Shown here: piece after piece, positions 17,037-25,081 of the stretch
Layout of the letters: each line of letters opens with the position of its first letter
Numbering within the stretch: position 1 is the stretch's first letter
From: Falsiroseomonas ponticola
Lineage (GTDB): Bacteria > Pseudomonadota > Alphaproteobacteria > Acetobacterales > Acetobacteraceae
Direction: 5' to 3'
Length of the DNA: 64,000 nucleotides
Assembly: GCF_016805305.1 (NCBI RefSeq)
Contig: NZ_JAERQN010000004.1
Span: forward strand, 62,001 to 126,000
Made by a program: the position numbers and the translations under genes
Notes under the pieces: model-generated
Told to the model about the DNA's origin: nothing
Seen by the model: the letters and a program-made list of their open reading frames with translations, nothing else
The model's database searches: none

Positions 17037-18140
17037 TCAGCGTTCCGGCGCGGCCAGCAGCCTGACCGGCGGCGGCAGCGCGAGCGGCGCGTCGCGGGCC
17101 ACCGCGGGCAGCCACAGCACATCCTCGATATCCCGCGCGCCGGCCACCAGCATCGCCAGGCGATCGAAGCCGAGCGCGATGCCCGCGCCCTCCGGCATCC
17201 CCGCCTCCAGCGCCGCGAGGAATTCCTCATCGACGCCCCAGCCTTCCTCCCCGCTTTCCGCGCGCCGCGCCGCCACGTCGCGTTCGAAGCGCGCGCGCTG
17301 CTCCACCGGGTCCGTCAGCTCATCGAAGGCATTGGCGAGTTCGAGCCCTGCCACGAAGAGCTCGAACCGCAGCGCCACGCGGCCATCGCGCGGGTCGCGC
17401 CGCGCCAGCGCGGCCTGGGGCGCCGGCCAATGCGTCAGGAAGGTCGCGCGCCCGCGGCCGAGATGCGGTTCCACCCGCTCCAGCATCAGGCGGAAGAACC
17501 CGTCCTCCCACCCATCCGTCTCCGGCACATGCAGGCCGACGCGGGCGGCATTGGCGCGCAGCGTCGCGGCATCGCCCTCCCCGGTCGCGGGATCGACGGT
17601 GCCGAGGATGTCCATGCCCCGGCAATGGCGGCTGAAGGCCTCCGCCATGGTCAGACGCTCGAAGGGCAGCGAGAGGTCGCAGGCGGCATCGCCATGCGCG
17701 ACATGGCGGGGTGCCACGGAGCGCAGCAGCAGCTCCGTCTCCTCCATCAGCGCGGCCATCCCCTGCCCCGGCGCATACCATTCGAGCATGGTGAATTCCG
17801 GCGCGTGGCGCGGGCTCGCCTCCCCGTTCCGCCACACCCGCGCCAGTTCGAAGACCTTCCCCGATCCGCCGACCAGCAGCCGCTTCAGCGCGAGTTCGGG
17901 CGAGGTGCGGAGCCAGAGCGGCAGGCGGGCCCCGACGCCGAGATGCGGTTCATAGGCGCTGGCGAAGGCGCGCAGATGCACCTCCATCCCCGGCACCGGC
18001 ACCAGGCAGGGCGTCTCGGCCTCCGCATAGCCGCGGCCGGCGAAGAAGGCGCGCACATCGGCGGTGAGGCGCGCGCGGCGCCGGAGGAAGGGCAGCCGGG
18101 CCTGGAGCCTGGCCCAGGGATGATTAGCGGCCTCGGCCAT
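17037..18140 (-). CDS. epmA: EF-P lysine lysyltransferase EpmA
   Basis: A 367-residue class II lysyl-tRNA-synthetase-like enzyme without an anticodon-binding domain. Motif 2 is visible as FELARVWRNGEASPRHAPEF and motif 3 as GAGIALGFDRLAML; the N-terminal RTSPELALKRLL block is also typical. EpmA attaches (R)-beta-lysine to a conserved lysine of elongation factor P. It is divergent from epmB with only 38 bases between start codons, and efp lies 3.7 kb away, so this is a functional cluster. It is somewhat longer than E. coli EpmA (about 325). Confidence 0.85.
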   Translation of the reverse strand: MAEAANHPWARLQARLPFLRRRARLTADVRAFFAGRGYAEAETPCLVPVPGMEVHLRAFASAYEPHLGVGARLPLWLRTSPELALKRLLVGGSGKVFELARVWRNGEASPRHAPEFTMLEWYAPGQGMAALMEETELLLRSVAPRHVAHGDAACDLSLPFERLTMAEAFSRHCRGMDILGTVDPATGEGDAATLRANAARVGLHVPETDGWEDGFFRLMLERVEPHLGRGRATFLTHWPAPQAALARRDPRDGRVALRFELFVAGLELANAFDELTDPVEQRARFERDVAARRAESGEEGWGVDEEFLAALEAGMPEGAGIALGFDRLAMLVAGARDIEDVLWLPAVARDAPLALPPPVRLLAAPER

Positions 18141-18178
18141 GGACGCGCGCCCCGCATTGCGGTTTAGGGGGCGCGATC

Positions 18179-19177
18179 ATGCCCGAAGCGCCCGCCCCCC
18201 ACCACACCCGCACCATCCGCGATGCCGCCGGCCTGGCCGCCGCCGGCCTGGTGCCGGCCGCCGCCGTGCCGGGGCTGGAGGCGGTGCAGGCGCGCTATTC
18301 CATCGCGGTGACGCCCGCCATGGCGGCGCTGATCGATGCCGCCGACCCCGCCGACCCCATCGCCGCGCAATACATCCCGCGCGCCGAGGAACTGGTCACG
18401 GCCCCGCATGAGGTGCTGGACCCGACCGCCGACGAACCCTTCACGCCGCTTCCCGGCGTGGTGCATCGCTACCCCGACCGGGCGCTGCTGAAGCCGCTCC
18501 TCGCCTGCCCCGTCTATTGCCGCTTCTGCTTCCGGCGGGAGGTGGTGGGCCCCGATGGCGGGCTGCTGACGGAGGCGGCGCTGGAGGCGGCGCTCGCCTG
18601 GTTCGAGCGCACACCTGATGTGCGGGAGGTGATCCTGACCGGGGGCGATCCGCTGATCCTGTCGCCTCGGCGCCTGGGCGCCATCCTGGCGCGGCTGGCC
18701 GCCATCCCGCATGTCGAGATCCTGCGCATCCACAGCCGCGTGCCCGTCGCCGACCCCGCCCGCGTGACGGCGGCGCTGGCCGAGGCGCTGGCCACGGAGA
18801 AGCCGCTCTACCTCTGCGTCCATGCCAACCATGCGCGGGAGTTTTCCGCGGATGCCGCCACCGCGCTACGCCGGCTGACGCAGGCGGGCGTGGTACTGCT
18901 CGGCCAATCCGTGCTGCTGCGCGGCGTGAATGACAGCGCGGAGGCGCTGGAGGATTTGTTCCGCGCCATGCTGCGCCACCGCGTGAAGCCCTACTACCTG
19001 CACCAGCTGGACCACGCCCCCGGGACGGCGCGGTTCGAGGTTCCGCCGGAGGAAGGCCGCGCCCTGCTCCGCCAGCTCCGCCACCGCGTCACGGGCCTGG
19101 CCTGGCCGACCTATGTCCAGGAACGGCCGGGCGGCGCGGGGAAGGTGCCGCTGGGGCCGGTGTGGGACGTCGGCTAG
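18179..19177 (+). CDS. epmB: EF-P beta-lysylation protein EpmB (lysine 2,3-aminomutase-like)
   Basis: A 332-residue radical-SAM, PLP-dependent aminomutase. The cluster motif CPVYCRFCF gives Cys110, Cys114 and Cys117 (CX3CX2C). The segments VILTGGDPLIL and VPVADPARV are typical of the KamA/EpmB family. It makes (R)-beta-lysine, the substrate that EpmA attaches to EF-P. Linkage to epmA and efp favours EpmB over a catabolic lysine 2,3-aminomutase. It is normal in length and lies head to head with epmA. Confidence 0.8.
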   Translation: MPEAPAPHHTRTIRDAAGLAAAGLVPAAAVPGLEAVQARYSIAVTPAMAALIDAADPADPIAAQYIPRAEELVTAPHEVLDPTADEPFTPLPGVVHRYPDRALLKPLLACPVYCRFCFRREVVGPDGGLLTEAALEAALAWFERTPDVREVILTGGDPLILSPRRLGAILARLAAIPHVEILRIHSRVPVADPARVTAALAEALATEKPLYLCVHANHAREFSADAATALRRLTQAGVVLLGQSVLLRGVNDSAEALEDLFRAMLRHRVKPYYLHQLDHAPGTARFEVPPEEGRALLRQLRHRVTGLAWPTYVQERPGGAGKVPLGPVWDVG

Positions 19178-20095
19178 CTACACGCCGTACACCCCGCCGA
19201 CATGCCAGCCGCGATGCGGCAGGTCATCCAGGCTGCTGCCATCGAAGAAGATGCGCTTGGCGGGCTTGCCGCCGGGGTCCGTGCCATCGAAGGCCAGGAC
19301 CTCCTTGGTCGGCATTTCCGCACAGAATTTGCCGGACGTGATCTGCACCTGCTTCGGCTTGCCGGGCGGCGTGCGGTGCTTCTCGATGTTGCCCTTGGTT
19401 CCCCATTCCGCGAGCCAGAGGTTGTAGGTGGAGCCCTGCACGAGCTCGCACTTCTCCACCAGGGCGATGTGCCGCCAGCGGAAACCCCGGGAATCCTTCT
19501 CCCCGAAGGTGCAGGCGACCGTGCCCTCGGTGATCGCGGCCGCGTCCGTGACCAGGTCGAGCGGCAGGCGGTTGCGCGTGGCATAGACGTCGGGCGTGGC
19601 GCCCAGCAGCTTCTCGCTTTTCCCGTAGCCGGTGGCGTAGGCGAAGATGGCTGAGGAGGGCGAGATGCCGAGCCAGTTGCCGACGAAGGTGTTGCAGTCC
19701 AGCCCGAACCACTTCTCCCCATAGGCCTTCGGGTTGCCGTTGGTCATGCCGCAGAAATGCGCGAGCCGCACGGCATCCGCGATCTCGTCCGGGGAGGCGC
19801 GGCAGGCATAGGCGCGGGAGAGGGAGGGGTCGTACCACTCCTCCGCCGGGTTGATCAGCGAATCATGCCCCTTGATGAAGAAGGGCTGCGACTGGGCGCG
19901 GACGGCGGCGGGGGATTTCAGCTTGAGCTTGGCGGCGAGCTTGGAGAGCAGGACGTAGTATTCGGCCTGGTTCTCCGGCGTCCATCCATTGACGTAGCGC
20001 TGGATGTCGAGCGTGACGGAGATGCCGAGGCGCGGATCGGCGATGGGGATGGCGTGGTAGAGGCCGGCATAGGCGGCGGGGGAATAGTAGGTCAT
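19178..20095 (-). CDS. Papain-like (NlpC/P60 or amidase-like) protein of unknown role
   Basis: A 305-residue protein with no signal peptide. No family can be named for certain. It contains GLDCNTFVGNW with Cys134 and RWRHIALVE with His209, matching the catalytic Cys (DCxxFV) and His (HIALV) boxes of NlpC/P60 and CHAP-type papain-fold hydrolases. The C-terminal part has Trp/Gly-rich strands ending GWHVGGVYGV. Such domains cut peptidoglycan peptides or act as toxins. Its G+C looks lower than the chromosomal neighbours and it abuts the low-GC insert, so it may be acquired. Its stop codon directly adjoins that of epmB. Confidence 0.55.
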   Translation of the reverse strand: MTYYSPAAYAGLYHAIPIADPRLGISVTLDIQRYVNGWTPENQAEYYVLLSKLAAKLKLKSPAAVRAQSQPFFIKGHDSLINPAEEWYDPSLSRAYACRASPDEIADAVRLAHFCGMTNGNPKAYGEKWFGLDCNTFVGNWLGISPSSAIFAYATGYGKSEKLLGATPDVYATRNRLPLDLVTDAAAITEGTVACTFGEKDSRGFRWRHIALVEKCELVQGSTYNLWLAEWGTKGNIEKHRTPPGKPKQVQITSGKFCAEMPTKEVLAFDGTDPGGKPAKRIFFDGSSLDDLPHRGWHVGGVYGV

Positions 20096-20231
20096 GCGGG
20101 CGGGCTTCCTGGCTGCGGCCGGGCGGGGCGCCGGTGGGCCGGGAGGCTAGCGCGGGGGCGGCGGGGGAATGTGTTGCGCGTGTTGCGCGCGGGTCGATAG
20201 AATCAGGCGCGATGACGATCTGAGCGCTCCA

Positions 20232-20492
20232 ATGTCTGAAGCCAAGCGAATCAGCGCTACTGAGTTCAAGGTCCGATGCCTCGAACTGCTAGACCGGCTA
20301 CATGCCCGAGAGTGGGAGCGAGTTGAGGTAACCAAGCGCGGCAGGGTCGTGGCGGTGGTGACGGCGCCGGCGCCAACGACCGATGCCGCGGCTGGGCTGC
20401 ACGGCTTCATGCGCGGAACTGTTAGTGGAACAGCGGATATCGACCCCACCGAACCGGCGTACCATTGCACTTACGCTAGACCCTCGCAGTAG
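20232..20492 (+). CDS. Orphan Phd/YefM family antitoxin
   Basis: An 86-residue protein whose first 50 residues match Phd/YefM antitoxins: ISATEFKVRCLELLDRLHAREW followed by VEVTKRGRVVAVVTA. This is the DNA-binding, dimerising half. The C-terminal toxin-binding part (from about residue 60) does not look like a normal Phd tail, and no PIN/VapC or Doc toxin follows. It is probably a remnant or orphan regulator. The start is chosen at the methionine just before the family homology. Confidence 0.6.
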   Translation: MSEAKRISATEFKVRCLELLDRLHAREWERVEVTKRGRVVAVVTAPAPTTDAAAGLHGFMRGTVSGTADIDPTEPAYHCTYARPSQ

Positions 20493-20614
20493 GGGTATTT
20501 ATTGCCCCCTTCGCCTCCGCATAAATTTAGGCCGTCGCATTCGTGGATGTTTTCGTCAGAATTTTCCAATAAACACCCATAACGTGCGCCGAGACCGCAA
20601 TTTGTTCTCAACGC

Positions 20615-21676
20615 TCACGACAGGCGTCGCGAGTATTCTGACAAAAGGCCCGCACATTTCAAATCCGGCCTCAAAATTGGCGAGCGCCCGCTGTTTCCTT
20701 CAAGGATATCATACAGCATATCCGATATCATCTCAATGTTAGGCGCAGACAGACCGACGGCTGTGCCCATCACGTCAACGCCGCGCGCATTACCTGAATC
20801 GCGAAGAAATTCAATATTCTTCGGATGAAACGCACAGCCCAGAAACAGCAAATTCTCCGCTCGGCGAACCGCCATCTTTATGCCTTCACTTAAGGCTTGA
20901 TCAGCCAATCCCTCGGTGAAGGTTTTTATCTTTCTTGCTGCAGCAAGAATTTTGCTTTCGTCAGCGGAAGCGCCGTATCCTATTTCGGGCAATTCACCGC
21001 TCTGCCATGCGAGCCGACCGATGGCTCCATACACGTGATAAATAGGAATTCGTGCTACAACCTGGGCAGCATCTTTTGAAGGGATCCAGAAATAATTAGT
21101 AACGGCCTGATGAAGGAAATGCTCAATACATCTGTCATAATTAAATACAATGAATGAAACATTCTCAAAGATGCGCGAAATATCCGATTTCTTCGCGTTC
21201 TCAAATAAAATCTTTTGCAGAACGCCTAGCCACGTGTGCTCAACATTCGAAAAATTTATGTGCTTCCGTATAGGATCTCCCCAAGAATCTTTCTCGACCT
21301 CTGTAGCGGTCAGCTTAGAACTCGCCTCCGCGCCGAGCAACTCCACAGCTATGGCGATTTTTCCAGCCAACTCAATGTCCACATCCCCACCGTGCGCGTC
21401 TATATAGTTGTCGATAGAAATTGCCTGCGGCATACCTGCGACGATTTTCTTAGCAGCGGCTACGAGTGGGTTCAGATCGCCAAGTCGACCATCTTTAAGC
21501 CGGACGGCTCGCCGAAAGGCGGCCAATATAGGCTCTGATCCGGACTGAACCCGACCTGCATCGGTTCGAATTGCGAGTGCTCTAGTGATGCGCTGCTTAA
21601 GTTCGAAGCCAACAGGCAACCCAAACTCGCTACTCGCGCCCGCCCCGACAACGAAAACGGTTGGCCGCCTGATCAT
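20615..21676 (-). CDS. SIR2-like NAD-binding protein, candidate defence gene
   Basis: A 353-residue protein with SIR2-fold motifs: FVVGAGASSEFGLP (residues 8-21), FNYD with Asn179 and Asp181, YHVYG with His214, and LLFLGCAFHPKNIEFL (276-291). Together these mark the NAD+-binding and catalytic positions of SIR2-like NADases found in anti-phage systems. No extra effector or sensor domain is evident, so it may act alone or with a lost partner. ATG 21676 has GAGGGGAG close upstream. G+C is well below the window average, indicating transfer. It is convergent with the orphan antitoxin. Confidence 0.65.
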   Translation of the reverse strand: MIRRPTVFVVGAGASSEFGLPVGFELKQRITRALAIRTDAGRVQSGSEPILAAFRRAVRLKDGRLGDLNPLVAAAKKIVAGMPQAISIDNYIDAHGGDVDIELAGKIAIAVELLGAEASSKLTATEVEKDSWGDPIRKHINFSNVEHTWLGVLQKILFENAKKSDISRIFENVSFIVFNYDRCIEHFLHQAVTNYFWIPSKDAAQVVARIPIYHVYGAIGRLAWQSGELPEIGYGASADESKILAAARKIKTFTEGLADQALSEGIKMAVRRAENLLFLGCAFHPKNIEFLRDSGNARGVDVMGTAVGLSAPNIEMISDMLYDILEGNSGRSPILRPDLKCAGLLSEYSRRLS

Positions 21677-21842
21677 TCGGCTCCCCTCGAACCGCACGCA
21701 CTGACCGAAGTCAAAGGTACGATATAGTATCATTCTTGGTGCGCAAGACGCGGAACTGTCGCCGCCGCTTGCCCTCCCCTCCCCCACGTTGTAAGCGCCC
21801 CCGCACACTCCACACCCCGCTGATCCAGGACGCCCACCCGCC

Positions 21843-22412
21843 ATGGCGAAGATGCAGGCCAACCAGATGCGTGCCGGCATGGTCATCGAATTCGAAGGCC
21901 AGCGCTACACCATCCTCAAGCAGAACATCATGATCCCCGGGAAGGGCGCCGCCGTCATCCAGGTGGAGATGCGCAACGTCCGCTCCGGCGCCAAGAAGGA
22001 CCAGCGCTGGCGCACGGCCGATACTGTCGAACGCCTGACGACCGAGGACAAGGAATTCACCTTCTCCTACACTGAAGGCGACATGCTGGTCCTGATGGAC
22101 CCCGAATCCTACGAACAGACCCAGGTGCCGAAGGAAATCCTCGGCGATCGCCTGCCCTTCCTGGTCGAGAACATGACGGTGAACGTCCGCCTGATCGAAG
22201 GAGAGCCCGTCTCCATGGACCTGCCGGAACAGGTGGTGCTCGAGGTTGTGGAGGCCGATCCCGTCGTGAAGGGCCAGACCGCCGCCTCCTCCTACAAGCC
22301 CGCCGTGCTCTCCAACGGCGTGAAGACCATGGTGCCGCCCTTCATCACGGTCGGCGAGAAGATCGTGGTGAAGACCGAGGACGGCTCCTACTACGAGCGC
22401 GCCAAGGGCTGA
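21843..22412 (+). CDS. efp: Elongation factor P
   Basis: A 189-residue three-domain EF-P. The N-terminal KOW-like domain carries the tip loop IPGKG with Lys34, the residue lysylated by EpmA. The C-terminal OB domains end with GEKIVVKTEDGSYYERAKG. EF-P rescues ribosomes stalled at polyproline. Lys34 (not Arg32) matches the epmA/epmB pair at 17-19 kb. suhB follows after a hairpin, so read-through may be modulated. Confidence 0.92.
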   Translation: MAKMQANQMRAGMVIEFEGQRYTILKQNIMIPGKGAAVIQVEMRNVRSGAKKDQRWRTADTVERLTTEDKEFTFSYTEGDMLVLMDPESYEQTQVPKEILGDRLPFLVENMTVNVRLIEGEPVSMDLPEQVVLEVVEADPVVKGQTAASSYKPAVLSNGVKTMVPPFITVGEKIVVKTEDGSYYERAKG

Positions 22413-22455
22413 CGCCCCGCCCTGGCACCAGGCCAGGGCCAAGACACCGCCTTCC

Positions 22456-22484
22456 CGGCCCGCACCCCGCAAGGGGGCGGGCCG
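22456..22484 (+). terminator. Hairpin between efp and suhB
   Basis: Arms CGGCCCGC and GCGGGCCG enclose CCCC/GGGG with one bulged A and a GCAA loop. A loose T-containing stretch follows. It may be a terminator or attenuator reducing read-through from efp into suhB. Confidence 0.6.
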
Positions 22485-22525
22485 TTCCGCTCTTTCCACC
22501 CCCGCATCCGGACCCCGCCCGCACC

Positions 22526-23377
22526 ATGGCCGTCTCCCCTCGCCTCTCCCCCGCCATGTCCGTCGTCGTCAGCGCCGTGCAGAAGGCCGCGCGCCGCCTG
22601 CTGCGCGACTTCGGGGAGGTCGAGAACCTCCAGGTGACGTCGAAGGGCCCGGGCGATTTCGTCAGCCAGGCCGATTTCCGCGCCGAGCAGACGCTGCGGG
22701 AGGAACTGTCCCGCGCCCGCCCGGGCTGGGCCTTCCTCGGCGAGGAAGGCGGCCAGGCGGAGGGTGACTGGGAATGGCGCTGGGTGGTCGATCCGCTGGA
22801 CGGCACCACCAACTTCCTGCACGGCATCCCGCACTGGGCGATCTCCGTGGGCATCGAGAAGCGGGTCGGCGACACCACCGAACTCGTCGGCGGCTGCATC
22901 TACAACCCCGCGGGGAACGAGCTCTTCTGGGCGGAGAAGGGCATGGGCGCCTACCTGAATGACAAGCGGCTGCGCGTCTCCGCGCGGCGGGACATGGTCT
23001 CGGCCGTCTTCGCCACGGGCATCCCCTTCGCCAAGGTGCAGCGCAAGGCCGAATTCACCGCGACGCTGGCGCGGCTGATGCCGCAGGTCGCGGGCGTGCG
23101 GCGCTTCGGCTCCGCGGCGCTCGACCTCGCCTGGGTCGCGGCCGGCCGCTACGAGGGGTTCTGGGAACTCGGCCTCAACAAGTGGGACATCGCCGCGGGC
23201 CTGGTCATCGTGAAGGAGGCCGGCGGCTTCGTCACCGACCCCGCCGGCGGCGACACGCATTACGAAACGGGCGACCTCGTCGTCGGCAACCAGGCGCTGC
23301 ACCCGAAGCTCCGGGAAGTGGTGGCGGAAGGCATCGCCGCCGCCCAGGCCGCCCGCGCCACCATCGCGGAGCGGTAG
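22526..23377 (+). CDS. suhB: Inositol monophosphatase family protein (SuhB-like)
   Basis: A 283-residue Mg-dependent phosphatase. It has FVSQADFRAE, FLGEEGG, the metal-site block WVVDPLDGTTNFLHGIPHWAIS, and GLNKWDIAAGLVIVKEAGG. SuhB proteins hydrolyse inositol phosphates and in E. coli also assist rRNA antitermination. Its position after efp is common in alphaproteobacteria. An in-frame ATG at 22556 is an alternative start nearer the usual N-terminus. Confidence 0.85.
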   Translation: MAVSPRLSPAMSVVVSAVQKAARRLLRDFGEVENLQVTSKGPGDFVSQADFRAEQTLREELSRARPGWAFLGEEGGQAEGDWEWRWVVDPLDGTTNFLHGIPHWAISVGIEKRVGDTTELVGGCIYNPAGNELFWAEKGMGAYLNDKRLRVSARRDMVSAVFATGIPFAKVQRKAEFTATLARLMPQVAGVRRFGSAALDLAWVAAGRYEGFWELGLNKWDIAAGLVIVKEAGGFVTDPAGGDTHYETGDLVVGNQALHPKLREVVAEGIAAAQAARATIAER

Positions 23378-23459
23378 GCCCGGGGCGCCTCACGCTGACA
23401 GGCCCGTCAATTCCGGTCTGGTGATTCCGCCGGGCCGGAAGTTCCTCTAGGGTGGCGCG

Positions 23460-23936
23460 ATGCTCACGCGCCGCGCCCTCCTGGCCGCCCTGCCGGCCCC
23501 GCTGCTGCCCGCCCTGCCGGCGCATGCGCAGCATCGCGCGGCCCCGCCGCCGCCCCTCGCCCTGCCCGCCGGCATGTCGCCGCTGCGCGATGGCGCCTAC
23601 CGGGTCGCCTTCCTCACCGGGCAATCCACGCTGCAGCCCGGCATGGCGCCGACCTTGGCCGAGATCGGCCGCCGCCTGGCCGCCGCCCATGCGCAGGGCA
23701 CCGGCCGGATCACCATCGAAGGCCATGCCAGCGGCCCCGCGGCGGATGCCTCCACCGCGCGGCGCATCAGCCTCGCCCGCGCCAATGCGGTGCGGGATGC
23801 GCTGGTGGCGGGCGGGCTCGACGAGACTCGCGTCGATGTCCGCGCCCTCGGCCGCACCAGCGAAGCGCTCGACGCCGCCGATATCCTGCCCCCCGGCGCA
23901 CTCCGCGCCGGCGAACGCCGCCCCGGGAGAAGCTGA
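23460..23936 (+). CDS. Small OmpA-family periplasmic protein
   Basis: A 158-residue protein with a Tat/Sec-like signal (MLTRRALLAALPAPLL, cleavage near AHAQ). An OmpA-like peptidoglycan-binding domain follows: STLQPGMAPTLAEIGRRL, ITIEGHASG, RRISLARANAVRDALV and VDVRALG. It lies just upstream of a MotA/MotB-like pair (6 bases to the next start) and is likely a periplasmic partner of that complex. The domain lacks the full NRRVE helix end, because the protein stops soon after ERRPGRS. Confidence 0.65.
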   Translation: MLTRRALLAALPAPLLPALPAHAQHRAAPPPPLALPAGMSPLRDGAYRVAFLTGQSTLQPGMAPTLAEIGRRLAAAHAQGTGRITIEGHASGPAADASTARRISLARANAVRDALVAGGLDETRVDVRALGRTSEALDAADILPPGALRAGERRPGRS

Positions 23937-23941
23937 TCCGC

Positions 23942-25081
23942 ATGACCAGCCCGACCACCTTCCTCTGGCGCATGCTGGCCTTCCTCGGCGCCGTCGCCGT
24001 GCTGGTCGCGCTGCTCTCGGGCGAACTCGCCCATGCCTTCGGCGCCAACATCCTGCTGAACAGCGTCATCGCCGCGGTGCTGCTGCTCGGCATCGGCTGG
24101 AACATCCGCCAGGTGCTGGCCCTGACGCGGGAGGTCGAGTGGCTGGATTCCTTCCGCAACCCCGCCATGGCCGGCACGGCGGAGCGTGCGCCGCGGCTGC
24201 TGGCGCCCATGGCCAGCATGTTCGCGCAGCGCCGGTCGGAACGCCTGACGCTTTCCGCCCAGGCCATGCGCAGCGTGCTGGATGGCATCGAGTCGCGCCT
24301 CGATGAGAGCCGGGAGCTGTCGCGCTACGCGACGGGGCTGCTGATCTTCCTCGGCTTGCTCGGCACCTTCTGGGGCCTGCTGCTGACCATCGGGTCCGTC
24401 TCCGACGTCATCACCAACATGTCGGTCGGCAGCGGCGACATCAACCAGCTTTTCAACCAGCTGAAGCAGGGGCTGGCGGAGCCGCTGCGCGGCATGTCCA
24501 TCGCCTTCTCCTCCTCCATGCTCGGCCTCGCCGGCGCGCTGGTGCTGGGCTTCCTCGACCTCCAGGCCGGCCAGGCGCAGAGCCGCTTCTACGTGGAGCT
24601 GGAGGATTGGCTCGCTTCCGCCACGCGGCTTTCCTCCGGCGCCCTCGGCGCGGATGGGGAAGGCTCCATGCCCGCCTATGTCCAGGCGCTGCTGGAGCAG
24701 TCGGCCGAGAACATGGAGGAGCTGCACCGCGCCATCGCCCGCGGCGAGGAAGGGCGCATGCAGTCGAACCAGGCGCTGATGACGCTGACGGAGCGGCTTT
24801 CGATCCTGGCGGACCAGATGCGCGCGGCGCAGGTGCTGATGTCCCGCATGGCGGAAAGCCAGGCGACGCTGGCGCCCACCCTGGCGCGCATGGCGGAAGC
24901 CTCGGCCCAGGGCGCGCTGGATGAGGCGAGCCGCGGCCATATCCGCAACCAGGAACTCTACCTGGCGCGGATCCTGGAGGAGATGACCCAGGGCCGCATG
25001 CAGGCGACCAGCGAGATCCGGAGCGAGATCAAGGTGCTGGCCCGCACCATCGCGGCGCTGGCCGAGGAACCCCCGCGCTGA
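23942..25081 (+). CDS. MotA/TolQ/ExbB-family proton channel subunit
   Basis: A 379-residue membrane protein with four hydrophobic segments (about 9-28, 35-58, 127-150, 184-208). Its signature LGLLGTFWGLLLTIG is in the third helix, as in TolQ/ExbB/MotA. A cytoplasmic loop of about 70 residues joins helices 2 and 3. The C-terminal 170 residues are mostly helical. It would form the stator channel with the next gene, whose start shares one base with this stop (TGATG). No TolA, TonB or flagellar genes are near, so the driven process is unknown. Confidence 0.75.
   Translation: MTSPTTFLWRMLAFLGAVAVLVALLSGELAHAFGANILLNSVIAAVLLLGIGWNIRQVLALTREVEWLDSFRNPAMAGTAERAPRLLAPMASMFAQRRSERLTLSAQAMRSVLDGIESRLDESRELSRYATGLLIFLGLLGTFWGLLLTIGSVSDVITNMSVGSGDINQLFNQLKQGLAEPLRGMSIAFSSSMLGLAGALVLGFLDLQAGQAQSRFYVELEDWLASATRLSSGALGADGEGSMPAYVQALLEQSAENMEELHRAIARGEEGRMQSNQALMTLTERLSILADQMRAAQVLMSRMAESQATLAPTLARMAEASAQGALDEASRGHIRNQELYLARILEEMTQGRMQATSEIRSEIKVLARTIAALAEEPPR

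Larger units (their letters stand above)
20200..21740. other. Lower-GC insert in the EF-P gene cluster
   Basis: Base composition drops clearly here, with long AT-rich stretches rare elsewhere in the window. The insert holds an orphan Phd-like antitoxin and a SIR2-like gene. It separates epmA-epmB from efp-suhB. No integrase, transposase, tRNA or flanking direct repeat was seen. The 19178-20095 gene may belong to the same insert. Confidence 0.6.

Noticed and set aside
21677..21842. Sigma-70-like promoters for efp and the SIR2 gene
   Set aside because: TTGCCC and TTGCGC boxes with AT-rich -10-like stretches exist, but spacings are 14-15 bases and not convincing enough to list.
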